Positions 35,101 to 45,111 of a DNA stretch of 64,000 nt are shown in pieces. Position numbers and translations under genes: made by a program. How positions within the stretch are numbered: position 1 is the stretch's first letter; each line of letters opens with the position of its first letter. The notes beneath the pieces were generated by a model. It ran no database searches, had not been told where the DNA came from, and saw only the letters and a list, made by a program, of their open reading frames with translations. Location of the stretch: positions 1 through 64,000 of the forward strand of contig JAKZZE010000023.1 of the NCBI GenBank assembly GCA_024220505.1, given 5' to 3'. Source of the stretch: Rhizopus arrhizus. Its lineage: Eukaryota; Mucoromycota; Mucoromycetes; Mucorales; Rhizopodaceae.

Positions 35101-35966
35101 GACACCGTTTCATTGTTTCTTTGCTTGGATGAAAGTAGGCGTCCAAACATTTCAATTGCCTTAGCAGGGTTTTCAAAGTGCTTGCGTATTATGTCCTTGG
35201 CTTCTTCCCAAGAGTACGAAGGGCTGTGTGATTCGATTGTCTCTTGGTACCAATCTAAATTGGCTTCACCAATGGATAAAGCCATGTAGTCACGCCAGTG
35301 GACCAAGATATTGACTTGATTGATCCTGAAAATGCGCTCAAATGTCTTGAAAAATATTTCTACTGTGTTGAAATATTTCCAGTCAGCAGGGTCAGAATCC
35401 TTCTTGTCCACCGAAAGATGAAGAATGGGAAGCTCAGAGCGGCTGATCTTGCTGTTATTGAAACTTGACCACTCGTCTTGTGACGCATGTTCCTTATTGA
35501 AAGCAGATCTAGAGTTCCCAGCGTGAGATAATATAGGCTTATGCATCCTATTTTTCTTGCATTCATTGTATAATTCAACTATGCCGTTATATCGGTATTT
35601 AGCCTGTTGAACTACCTCTCTTCCTTTGTTAATTTCCTCCATAGAAGCCTGAGGATTTGCATACATACGAGTGAGTTCCACTCGAACTCGTTCAAGAAGG
35701 TCATATGCCATTCTTTTAGCATTTTTCATTTCCAATAAGTTGTCTTCAGAAGAAGAGGAATTGGCTCGGTTATCTTCATTTATAGATAACTCATTTAAAG
35801 AGCTAGTGTAATCTTCTGTTTCCTTTAAGACGGCATCAGCAGCTTGCTCAGGAGAGTTGATCAGTTCCATGGCGTAGTCAATGGGAGCAGAAGCATTGGG
35901 AGTAGCAGGAGTAGAGTTACCAGTAGCAGACATCTTGATTTTAGAACAATAGCGTAGTGTATTCAC
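32181..35966 (-). CDS. Gypsy-1 Gag-Pol part 1 (Gag, protease, RT, RNase H, IN zinc domain)
   Basis: 1261 codons with no internal stop. Gag covers about 1-470, with one knuckle-like motif (CLYCKDTWFKGHKC). The aspartic protease signature is LIDTGAEISVI. The reverse transcriptase shows PFGIKFLSNVFQR and the catalytic FIDDIVIMS. RNase H shows ATDASNYGIGAVLYQE and LYTDHKAL. The HHCC integrase finger ends with CVACQKHN. The frame stops with TAG (CTA at 32181-32183) directly before the integrase core, and the same frame then continues at 32177. The likely start is ATG 35966 or the internal ATG 35933. Gag and Pol are one frame, as in the Tf1/sushi group. Confidence 0.92.
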   Translation of the reverse strand: MNTLRYCSKIKMSATGNSTPATPNASAPIDYAMELINSPEQAADAVLKETEDYTSSLNELSINEDNRANSSSSEDNLLEMKNAKRMAYDLLERVRVELTRMYANPQASMEEINKGREVVQQAKYRYNGIVELYNECKKNRMHKPILSHAGNSRSAFNKEHASQDEWSSFNNSKISRSELPILHLSVDKKDSDPADWKYFNTVEIFFKTFERIFRINQVNILVHWRDYMALSIGEANLDWYQETIESHSPSYSWEEAKDIIRKHFENPAKAIEMFGRLLSSKQRNNETVSDFTARFNRLAQTAQCTDSNMLARIYINSLHDDLNLHIRTVLSSNYGATFLQDINSIREVEKLASGLEVHKHQPHVASAPYKSSKSERHGFKAAKRGHSESSNGDFIKKQKSSNGHFTSSSSSDSSNPKKCLYCKDTWFKGHKCMEFFAQKNKSTIRKIEKRKKEVKKFDHPSTKAWNEFAKRQSNNKKSSTDDELEDKMQLGKCIRAIKQEKNDLLTHNSFSLYTPIIIQTNRALGLIDTGAEISVINRKFIEINKVKFYHKTGLINLAGKDNVVKRIGITEPLELKYNGKTFHHSFEIMDFNEDDKSDVILGLDILSHLGIALTGVAHNWDDNEVIFDDSIDDTVKPNNSPAGTEHERTQFIEKIQPLLTENMNIPKDAFCTVPESIIHLPTEKGKIVNHKQYPIAYKLKPVLDEAINKWLDNGTITKAPVNTAWNSPLTLADKKDANGNKTGKRPCLDPRHINALLPDDKFPIPLITDIFHELSGSSIFTTLDLTAAFHRFKIHDEDQPKTAFTYNGQQYMFVGAPFGIKFLSNVFQRVMTQIFKDMPFVRTFIDDIVIMSKNMEEHAVHVKAAIEALTRVNLVLNVDKCHFAQNCVYLLGFCISAKGSSLDTRKLTNIEEWPKPTCGTDVQRFLGVVNYFREHIPKAAMLTAPLDHLRNSKIITEKDWTPLHQTHFEAIKKVLLSNVVLSQPDLQQPFFVATDASNYGIGAVLYQEQVELTSNVDSTDVAKNDNVLKNKGKKKTTIKYIGFMARSLSKSERNYSTTKREFLAIVFALKKFHKFLWGNPFTLYTDHKALTYLHTQKYANTMMMNWFDTILDYQFKVIHLPGMDNILPDHLSRLFPTDQMLRGSEQDTRAKNGIIHTAIRAIRSNDRKKFTVKKPAQHKQCDYMTPPENERKQLMLRAHLMGHFGAENIVKVLHNDGLHWKNMIVDAVELVKSCVACQKHNITRKGYHPLRPVYSYLPGDH

Positions 35967-35975
35967 TTAAAAAAA

Positions 35976-36371
35976 TGTGATATTTAGGGTTTATAATATA
36001 AAAAAGCACTAAGTCAATCAACAAATATAAAAATAAGTGAGGCTCAAAGTAGATTGTCCTTTATTCAAGTTAAAAATATGAGGGTATTTATACTTTTCTA
36101 TCCACGGCTAAATAATAGTATTCACAGTACATGATTATTGATTATTAATCGATATTAGACGATGCGTTAATTATATGATTGGTATTGTTTAACATCTTTT
36201 ATCAAGAAGTAATTATTAATCCTGATTCAGGAACTCGTTAGAATATTCTGGAGTGGATCGGGATATGATTTTATTTGACGTGGCATAATACAATGTCCGA
36301 TATTCCTAATTTGGATGATCATTGTTCGTAGTAATTTACAGTATTACTTTATTATATGTGTAAATACCACA
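35976..36371 (-). repeat. Gypsy-1 5' LTR
   Basis: 396 bp, same sequence as the 3' LTR by eye. It would drive transcription of the element toward lower coordinates. Confidence 0.92.
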
Positions 36372-37624
36372 TAATCTCAAAGTGTACCCATGCCCTTCAC
36401 TTAATGATTCAGCCAAAGTTGTCAATATTAAACTGAGCCATCTTCCCCTTCTTCCAAAAAAAGAAGTCCTAGAAGGCCTTCAAAAAAGTCTTCAAGTGTT
36501 TGGAGAGATTATGGGTTTAGGCATTACTACGGAACCTGCTACTGGCTTCTTCATGGGAGCTGGCTACGCAGTATTGAACATCCAACAAGAGGACAATGTG
36601 GCCGAAAGAAAATATTCCAAGCGCTTAGTCACCAGATTAGCTGGTGCGAATCTAAGGAATTTTTCCATGCGACCTGGAATAATATGCCCACATGGTGTCG
36701 CTATTGTCATAAAGAAGGGCACACTAAATTTGAGTGTCCTGACTCTAAAGCCCGTATTATTTGTTATTCTTGTCATCAGAATGGGCATCGTTCCTTTGAA
36801 TGCCCACGTAGAAATATGCCCATGAACACTAACAAAAAAAGAGATCGAAAGTCCTATCAGACAAAGCAAATAGTCTCCAGTGCAGTAACCGATCAGATTA
36901 ATGAACTTCAGGACTCCGATGATGACTCCAATGACTCCGACTATAAGGATGAAGCAATAGAAAAAATGTCCATTATGTCAGACGAGACCGAAAATGAGAT
37001 CGAAGATAATGTCATCGATCCTGAAGAGATTAGACAATTACAACAGGATCTTCAAACTCCTAGTCACTACTTAAACAGTGCAAACAATAGTGATATATTC
37101 ATCGGTCAGAGTGGTGCAACTGTATCTTCGCAACCACCATATGAAGGAAAAGAGACTATAGAAAATAATATGCCAGGCATTGAGTGGTCAAATGAATCAC
37201 AAAGTGGAAGCCAACCAGATTCCATCTCTAGAGCGGGGACGTTCGGCTCTACCTCTAAAATCTTGCAATAATTATGAGGAATAATATCCTATGCCAATAT
37301 GTCTCATTAAATGCAAACAGTTTAATCAAATCTAATTCACCACAAACTCAAAAAGAGTACATACGATATCTACGACTCCAAAAATATGACATAATATGCT
37401 TTCAAGAATCTCACGTTTCAACTCCAGAACTTATTCATTCACTCGACATTCATTTTCAACCTAAAGTGTCCCACTGGACTCCACATGTAGGCATTCTTTC
37501 ATTCTCTAGTAATTTCCAAATTTCGATCATTGATACATCCAACACATTCATTTCACCACGTTTTCAACTTTGTAAAGTCGATCACCCCCAACATTTTTAT
37601 GAATCTTTTTTTATTTTGAACATA

Positions 37625-39264
37625 CAGTAGGTCAAAAAATTGCTGCAAGGAATCCATTTTTCTCAGTTTTTGTAGCGTACATCCTGTCACAATGGTACAA
37701 ACTGCTTCTGTTTCTACATAGTAGATTTCCTACATGTCTTGAAAAATCCGAAAGAGTTTAAGCCCCATTGGATAAGTATTGAAGGAAGTATGAGGCGCGC
37801 AATTTGAAAATTTGAAAAAACGAAAATTTGAACGAAATGGGTTTATTTATTAATATTTAGTTGATCCTCCTTTTCTATTAATAACCTCTTGAATTCCTGC
37901 CGGCATGCTATCGATGTACCTTTGGCAAAGTTCTTTATCAAATTCATTCCATGCTTTTTCTACTCGTTCCCAAAGCTCATCCGTATTCTTTGCTCTACGT
38001 TCGTAACAGCTGAGCTTTAACTTCAGTTGATGCCATACATGTTCTATTGGATTTAAGTCCGGACTCTGAGCTGGCCAATCGCTAATATAGCGCACTTGAT
38101 GATTATCTAACCAGGCTATTGTGGATTTTGCCTTGTGCTTTGGATCATTATCATGCTGAAAGTAAATGTTGGACCAGTTGAAATTGTAGTACTCCATAGT
38201 ATCACGAAGTGTAGTGTCTAATATATGCTGATAAACATCCGCGTTCATGTTCCCATCGTAAATTTGACAAGCATATCCTGGTCCTTCAGATGTTATGCAG
38301 CCCCACATCATCAACTTGCCGCCTCCATGCTTGACTGTAAACTCTAGATGATGCGGTTGAAGAGGATCACTTGGTCTTTTCCAATAATACTTACAACCAT
38401 CAGAGCCCCATACGTTGATCTTGGTTTCATCAGAAAAGACGACTTTTCGCCATTCTTCCACTGTCCAATCCTGGTGCTTCTTGGCCCATTCTAATCGATG
38501 CTGCATATGAGCTTTTGTCAGAAACGGCTTCTTTTTTTTTTATTGAAGAATGGAACTCCATTGATTTCAGGACGTTAACTGCTGACTGGTATGAGATATT
38601 ATAGCCAAGTTCAACCAGCTCCCGGTGTACCTCTTTGGCAGTCTTTAGAACCCCTTCAATGACTTTTCTTTTGATTAGCCGCTTCGTCACTTTGGAGACT
38701 AATGTAGGTCTACCACCTGTGTTTATTGTCCTATTTGAAAGCAACCGCCTAGAGTATCTACTAACAGTTGATTGATGTACTCCAGTCTCCTTAGCAATAT
38801 CGTACGTTGATGTGGATCCAGTTAATGCTTGCTTGAGTTCGTTTACTTTTTCTTCTGGCAGTCGTTTAGGCATGCGATTGGTAATAAGGTAAAAAAGAGA
38901 AATAATTTAGATAAGAATATTTAAAATTTAGAATAAAGGAATTGTAAACGCTTTTATATACTGGCAACATTCTAATCATGTCAAGAATGTGAAAAATTAT
39001 GATAACAACCGGTTGGGTCGTATTAAAATTTGTTATTCCAAACATATGTAAACAAGTAAAAAATGCCGGATGTTTATAAAATTCCCTTTAACAATATCAA
39101 ATTCCACCAATAACTACTGCCCATATCAGATAATCGACGAATAAATGCCCCTTCTAGTGAGGTACAAACAATCAATGTCTGAGATAGTTTCATGCAGTAT
39201 CCATAGACAACCAGCTGTAAAACCGGTATTTTGCAATTCCTTGCAGCAATTTTTTGACCTACTG
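37625..39264 (-). mobile_element. Tc-3: Tc1/mariner element in LINE-1 ORF2
   Basis: 1640 bp flanked by TA (37623-37624, 39265-39266). Inverted ends match for about 29 bp (CAGTAGGTCAAAAAATTGCT onward) and then diverge, so the ends are much shorter than in Tc-2, Tc-4 and Tc-5. One transposase gene lies on the minus strand. Confidence 0.93.
37850..38873 (-). pseudogene. Tc-3 transposase with one frameshift
   Basis: ATG at 38873. The N-terminal helix-turn-helix (YDIAKETGVHQSTVSRYSRR) and GGRPTLVS linker are in one frame. A shift occurs in the A-run on the coding strand at about 38530-38540 (IKKK region). The rest to 37850 is clean: VVFSDETKINVWGSDG (Asp), QHDNDPKHKA (Asp), SPDLNPIEHVW (Glu), ending GGSTKY. 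A single indel in a homopolymer is the only lesion, so it is either a young pseudogene or a sequencing artefact. Confidence 0.87.
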
Positions 39265-40894
39265 TATATGCACCTGCTCACTCGAACAGGGAAAGAAGAG
39301 AGTTTTTTGACCAATTGACAAGGATGCTCTATGGAATGCATGACCAAATAACCTTTGACCGTTTGATAGTAGCAGGGGACTTCAATTATTCAAATAATCG
39401 AACAGAACAACTTTCATATGCGACATCCTCGGAATGGAGAGTCCTATTAAAATAGTTTTTTCATTACAGCATGTTGATGAATGATCTAGCAAATATTCCA
39501 ACATTTCAGCGTTATCAGTCGAATGCAACAATTAGTTCTGTTATAGACTATATTTATGTTGGCACAACTATTCACCATAATCTAAAAGACACGCAGCTCA
39601 CACGTCTTCATCAATCTTGGTCAGACCATTCAATTTTGCAAGTCAGTTTTATGGCAGGCAAAGCACCTACGGGTCCGGGATTATGGCGGGCTAATCCTGT
39701 ATATGCTTCTCATTCGGCGCTCAAAGATCAAATCACTCACAACATCAATCGACTGATGCAAAACCTCTCCAGAGATACACAAAGCACACCAGCGGAAAAA
39801 TGGGACAAGGTTAAATCAACGACGAAGAAAGTAATGCGAAATTATGGATATTCATATGTTGATTGGAGGAAGACGACAGTACGACAGTTAGAACGGAAAA
39901 GAAATCGTATTTTAAGAGGCCAACCGCCGTTGGCAATAAGAGCGCAATTGATCGAACCTATTGATCGTATGTTAGGTAAATTGCAGCAAGAGTTGGCTAT
40001 AATCGATGGATTGAAAGCAGGAATTCGATGGCGAGAACAAGGAGAAAAATCTGCTGGCTTCTTTAAACGTCTACATCAGCAACGTACAGTGCAACAGCAT
40101 ATGACGGCAGTCAAAGACATGAATCAACAGCTGTCTACTAACAATGTCGAAGCAGTACCACCAACAGACCACATATCCGACCCAACTGCAATGAGAGAAA
40201 TAGTACGGGAATATTACCAGCGGTTGTATACAACTGATCATGTTCAGGATATAGAAATCGACAATTATTTAAACACTATTCATTTTAATAGATCAGTAGA
40301 TCAGTGTGAAAACGACGCACTGATGTCAAATATCACAATAGATGAACTGTTGGAGCAAGTACAACGCAGCCCCAAACAGAGTAGTCCCGGTAACGATGGA
40401 TTGGGATATCAATACCTGCACATCTTGTTCGCCATTCCGTCACTCAAAAAGCTTATATTGGAAGTATATAACAACGCATTGACAAAAGAAGAGACCCCGT
40501 CATCTTGGAAAGATATTCGTGTACGTCTATTGCCAAAAAAAGGCGATTTAGCTGATTTAAAGAATTGGAGACCGATATCATTGATCAATTGTGATGCAAA
40601 GATTTTCACTCGTGTTATCAACTTACGGCTATCAAACATTGCTAACAAAATCATTAATCCATCACAAACAGGGTTTATGCGAAGACGCTTCATAGGTGAT
40701 AATGGACTTCTCCTTCATCTCATAGTTCAACAAGCGAGGCTCAGCAAGCATACTGGTATCGGTCTACTCCTAGATCAAGAAAAAGCCTATGATCGGGTGA
40801 ATCCTCAATATTTGGTTAGAGTTCTAACAGCCTTTGGTTTCCATAAAAGTTTTATACGTTGTATCAACCATCTTTTCTTCGATAATATGGTACA

Positions 40895-41235
40895 TGAAGT
40901 GTTTTAAGTATTCAAAAATAAGATAAAGAAGAATTAACGAGACCGAACAATAGTTCTAAAGTCGAATACTTTTATTAAAGAAAGATTTCAAGGCTATTTA
41001 TATTAGTTGAGCAAGACCTGAGATTAGATGACAAAAATAGTTACGACCGATATGATTTGACATGTATAAGAAAAATTTTATAGACTGATGTTAATAATCA
41101 ACTGTTGAGATGAAAGTGAAACTTGGCTGTTTAGGGCAGTGATAATTATCAGGTTCTATTCTTATTCAAACTCATTTGTAAAGATTTAGTCCAGAATGAT
41201 AAGACTGTATCTTATTGACATGTCAAAACATGACA
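40895..41235 (+). repeat. Solo LTR-D in LINE-1 ORF2, duplication GTACA
   Basis: 341 bp from TGAAGTGTTTTAAG to CAAAACATGACA, flanked by GTACA (40890-40894, 41236-41240). Removing it with one duplication restores the LINE reading frame between FDNM and INVNGYF. Confidence 0.93.
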
Positions 41236-42421
41236 GTACAGATTAATGTGAACGGATACTTTACTCCTATTATTAACCAACAACGAGGTTTAAGACAGGG
41301 GGATCCACTGTCCCCAATCCTTTTTAACCTGGCATTGGAACCTCTGCTTCTGGCAATAAATCAAGATAATGATATGATTGGTTACAGATATTTCAACACA
41401 GGTATCGAAAATCGTGTGAAGACCTTAGCATATGCAGATGATATATGCATCATAGTAGATAGTGTGCCCGACTATAATCGATTACACCATCATTTAAATC
41501 GGTACTCAATGGTCTCTAATGCCAAGTTCAATCAAGAAAAGACAGAAGCTTTTGCTTTGAGCGGATACCCGAATGAATTATGGAAAGCATATTTACTACA
41601 ACAAAAGATCTCAGTATACCATACTGATAGGTCATCCGAACCATTTAGATACCTCGGTTATCGCATAATGTTCACTACTGCTCAGCGAAGTTTTTTACAG
41701 AACCAATTGATAGCAAAGGTGAAGGATCAAGTACATATATATTCTCAGCGCCAGATTTCACTACGAGGACGCGCAACAATCATGAACACTCTGATTTTGA
41801 CCAAAATATGGTATTGTCTCAGATTGCTACATCCAACGCAGGCCTTTTTTGACAGAATTGAAAAAAATTATTTATGCTTTTGTATGGCAGCATAAACGGC
41901 CGCTGATATCCTTTGATCAACTATGCCTACCAATTGCTCAAGGTGGTTTAGGTGTTTTAAATCCTCGGGTACAACATATAGTACTACAGATTCGACATCT
42001 TCGTCATATCTTTAATAATACAAATTATCCCTCTTTGGTTCAGTCTACCATTAAGCACCATTTATCTCTAATAGCTGGTAATGATCGTTTTTATAGTATC
42101 TCTCTTTTTGTACCGGCTCTCAGGAAACATGATCTCAATCAACCGTTATCAATCATGCATTCCATATATAAAGCTTTTAATCATTTCCCTCTAGAATCTG
42201 ACTTCTCGGCTTTGTCTCTCTCAAATCTATTACTACTACCACTCGCAAAACTTTTCATCTCGATTCCTGACTCTCATTGGCTCATATGACATCCAAGATT
42301 CCTAGCGTCCCATTTCTTCATCTATGATGATACTATTAATCGACTACGGATAAGAGTCAGAGGCGAATATGCAATTAAACCTGGGTTGTGCTACCGTTTG
42401 TACAAAGACATTTTACAACAT

Positions 42422-42762
42422 TGTCATGTTTTGACAGGTCAATAAGATACAGTCTTATCATTCTGGACTAAATCTTTACAAATGAGTTTGAATAAGAATA
42501 GAACCTGATAATTATCACTGCCCTAAACAGCCAAGTTTCACTTTCATCTCAACAGTTGATTATTAACATCAGTCTATAAAATTTTTCTTATACATGTCAA
42601 ATCATATCGGTCGTAACTATTTTTGTCATCTAATCTCAGGTCTTGCTCAACTAATATAAATAGCCTTGAAATCTTTCTTTAATAAAAGTATTCGACTTTA
42701 GAACTATTGTTCGGTCTCGTTAATTGTTCTTTATCTTATTTTTGAATACTTAAAACACTTCA
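42422..42762 (-). repeat. Solo LTR-D, opposite orientation, duplication AACAT
   Basis: 341 bp, the reverse complement of 40895-41235 with very few differences. It is flanked by AACAT (42417-42421, 42763-42767). It interrupts the C-terminal part of ORF2. The two LTRs have different target duplications, so they are independent insertions of the same family. Confidence 0.93.
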
Positions 42763-44616
42763 AACATAGAACAATAAGGATACAGCCGTACCTATGGAAA
42801 TACATCCTGGCTGACCCACCAGTCATAGAGGATGACCTTACGGCAGACACTCTTTCTCAACAATTCCGCAATCAACAAATATGGCAGAAATTCACGTCAT
42901 CTAAATTCAGACAAATAGTAAGCTTCTCCCACTATCAATCCAAGGTCAATATCCCCAAAGTTCGTCTAAAGCTGTTTTGGAGAACAAGTATGCTCTTTCA
43001 AGCACGTACAGTGTGGTATAGGGTACTTAACTTTAAGCTACCCACGATGTCCTACTTACACAATATTCAAACAACTGATTCCAATCAATGTCGATTATGT
43101 CAAGATCACGAAGAAACAATGGAACACTTTTTGATCTTTTGTTCAATCAAATACTCAATTTGGAAATCTATATTTCACAAATTCTATCCTGACTTCAATC
43201 TGCAATCCGAATCAATATGGCAGCTACTTCGTGTTCTCAAACCTCCAGATTGCTTCCCTCGTCATTTGCGCCAACAACTACTCATAGTTGTGTCTACTTC
43301 ATTATGGTACATATGGTACTTTCATTGGCAATTCGTCATCCACAAAGTTCCATATCAACCCAATCTAATCATCTCCAAAATTATCTCACAAGTCTCTGCA
43401 CTTACAAATGAACATCCTTTGATCGAATAATTACACTAATTTCCTTTCCGTTTCGATAATACTATTTCTCTATGATACTTATATTCCAGATTTACTCATT
43501 GAATAATAATCTAGTCACACCACTCCGCGATGTGTGACTCCAAGTTTAATAAAATAACTTATTTTACAAAAAAAATAAAAACAGTCATTATTTAATATGA
43601 GTCATCTTGATAGTTGTTAAGTACTTTTTGTGAGTCATGGTGTAATAGCTTGTTTTCTATTTAGGCCTTGTGTATTTATAGAGAGTTTAGAGTGATTTTG
43701 GATATAAAGTAAAGTTATATTTGGGTATTTTCTTGATAGGAGTGACCATCAGATCTTGTTTTAAAGTAGATCAGTCTTGATGTAAAGATAATAGTAGCTT
43801 GATGTGAGATTTAATAGAGTTACAATGAAGATATTTGGCTTCAAGGGACTTGACTTATTCTTGATATTTAGTAAAATAATAAAAGAGATTTGCTTTGAAT
43901 GATATTTATTTCAGAATAAAAGTAGTAAAGTCTGTCAGAAGTAAATAAAATAACTGTTTTTATAGTTTTTATGAATTTTTAATATGCTTTAAATTTAAAG
44001 CATGCCTTGATTTTAATGCACCTTTCAATTTTCAACCTTGCATTAATTTTTATGTACCTTCGGGTCAAAAATCAAAGTCTGCATCTTTACAATGGCTCAT
44101 AATACTTCTACTTCTTGTGAGTCATCAATGGTAACTTGCTAATGATTACTTGAAAAGGAATTCTTGTTTAACATTGTAATTTCTCTTGTGATAGTGTAAC
44201 TTGTTAGTACTTGGGATTTGGATTGTATTAAAGTGTTGTAGATTTGTTTAGTTTGAGGTTTGAAGCCTTGAATGACTTGAGTTTGATTACTTGAGTGAAT
44301 GTTTAACAGTTCTTTTGATATAGTAATTTGGTTTTAAGTAGTGACCACCAGATCTTAATAGATCAATAAGGTTAAGAGTAAGATTGTTTAGTAAAAGATA
44401 CAAATAAAAGGGGTCTTTCTTGATTCGTGATAAATCAGGTATCAGATCAGAAAGAATAAGTAAAATAAAAAGAAAAGAAAAGGTAATTGTGACCCAATAA
44501 GAAGAGATTGCTTTTTAAGCGCGAAAAGATTTGATTTATTGGATGTTTTTCATTTTGTTTAAAAATATTCATCTTATTTATATAAAAAAAAAGGCGTGGC
44601 TTATTGTTTATGTCGA

Positions 44617-44672
44617 ACGACATCAATGTCGCTGAAGATCAATGTTGCTGGACATTAATGTCGCTGGACATC
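44617..44672. repeat. 16-bp tandem repeat, about 3.5 copies
   Basis: Units ACATCAATGTCGCTGA, AGATCAATGTTGCTGG, ACATTAATGTCGCTGG and a partial fourth. Imperfect short tandem repeat inside the array. Confidence 0.75.
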
Positions 44673-45111
44673 AAAATTGGTTCTTGTGATCATCATTGTT
44701 TTCCAGATCCAAAATTTCATCATTTGCGCTACAATAGGTATTGTTTCGTTTAAATGGCCTTAAGAGTTTAGAAATAATTTGACTTTTCTTTGAAGTGTAA
44801 AAGAATTTGAGATCAAAAGCTTGTAGTAAGTGACCACCAGATCTTGTATTGTAGATCAAACAGTAAAAGGTAATAAGAGTTTTCTTGATAAGAGAATATA
44901 AGATTGATACGATGAAGATAATTTGACTTCAAAGGACTTGACTTGATGTATATGTAAGGGATCAGAAAGATTTTAAATGTAGATCCTTGAAGATATTCTT
45001 TTTATTTATGTTAAAGTAAAATATGTCAAAGGTAAGTAAAAAGTAAGTAAGTCTTTCAAAAGTGAAAGGATAAAGGGATATTTATTGTAAATTTTTCTTT
45101 TTATATATATA

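Larger units (their letters stand above)
30502..36371 (-). mobile_element. Gypsy-1: complete Ty3/gypsy chromovirus, recent insertion
   Basis: 5870 bp, flanked by the target duplication TAATC (30497-30501, 36372-36376). LTRs at 30502-30897 and 35976-36371 (396 bp each, TGTGATATTT to TACCACA) appear identical when read side by side, so insertion is very recent. A polypurine tract (GGCAGGGAGGGA on the minus strand) adjoins the 3' LTR. Sequence after the 5' LTR (TTTTTTTAAGTGAATACACT) lacks a TGG-type tRNA primer site, so the priming mode is unclear. Coding is on the minus strand. Confidence 0.95.
30084..37271 (+). pseudogene. LINE-1 ORF1 (gag-like), interrupted by Gypsy-1
   Basis: Coding parts are 30084-30501 and 36377-37271. 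The N-terminal part has no recognised fold. After the gypsy insertion the frame continues, then shifts once near 36630. It ends with two CCHC knuckles (CRYCHKEGHTKFEC and CYSCHQNGHRSFEC) and an acidic C-terminus. Such proteins bind element RNA. The stop at 37271 lies 2 bp before the ORF2 ATG, which suggests coupled translation. Confidence 0.82.
37274..43430 (+). pseudogene. LINE-1 ORF2 (endonuclease + reverse transcriptase), broken
   Basis: Coding segments are 37274-37624, 39267-40894, 41241-42421 and 42768-43430. The AP-type endonuclease begins VSLNANSL and FQESHVS and continues after Tc-3 with VAGDFNYS and SDHSILQVSF. The reverse transcriptase shows SSPGNDGLG, LKNWRPISLINCDAKIF, GLLLDQEKAYDRV, QRGLRQGDPLSPILFNLALE and the catalytic YADD (41430-41441). 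The C-terminus is a zinc domain of zf-RVT type (CRLCQDHEETMEHFLIFC). Lesions besides the three insertions: TAG at 39453, a frameshift in an A-run near 41865, and TGA at 42287. Segments rejoin in the correct frame after each insertion and its target duplication are discounted. Confidence 0.9.
29895..43581 (+). mobile_element. LINE-1: full-length LINE with four insertions
   Basis: A non-LTR retrotransposon with ORF1 (two zinc knuckles), ORF2 (endonuclease, reverse transcriptase, C-terminal zinc domain) and an A-rich tail at 43567-43581. It contains, in order, Gypsy-1 (30502-36371), Tc-3 (37625-39264) and two LTR-D solo LTRs (40895, 42422). Without them it is about 5.4 kb, normal for the class. 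The 5' end is uncertain, placed after the TA of the preceding Tc fragment. Reading frames rejoin across all four insertions, which confirms the assembly of the element. Confidence 0.85.

Noticed and set aside
36564..36869. Minus-strand frame over LINE-1 ORF1
   Set aside because: Antisense to the zinc-knuckle region. No independent support.
40900..41230. LTR-D with ends TGTTTT/AAAACA and no target duplication
   Set aside because: Extending both ends by five bases (TGAAG and TGACA) gives perfect duplications for both copies, so the longer 341-bp definition is correct.
44671..44859. Short minus-strand frame in the repeat array
   Set aside because: AT-rich chance frame crossing one of the array motifs.
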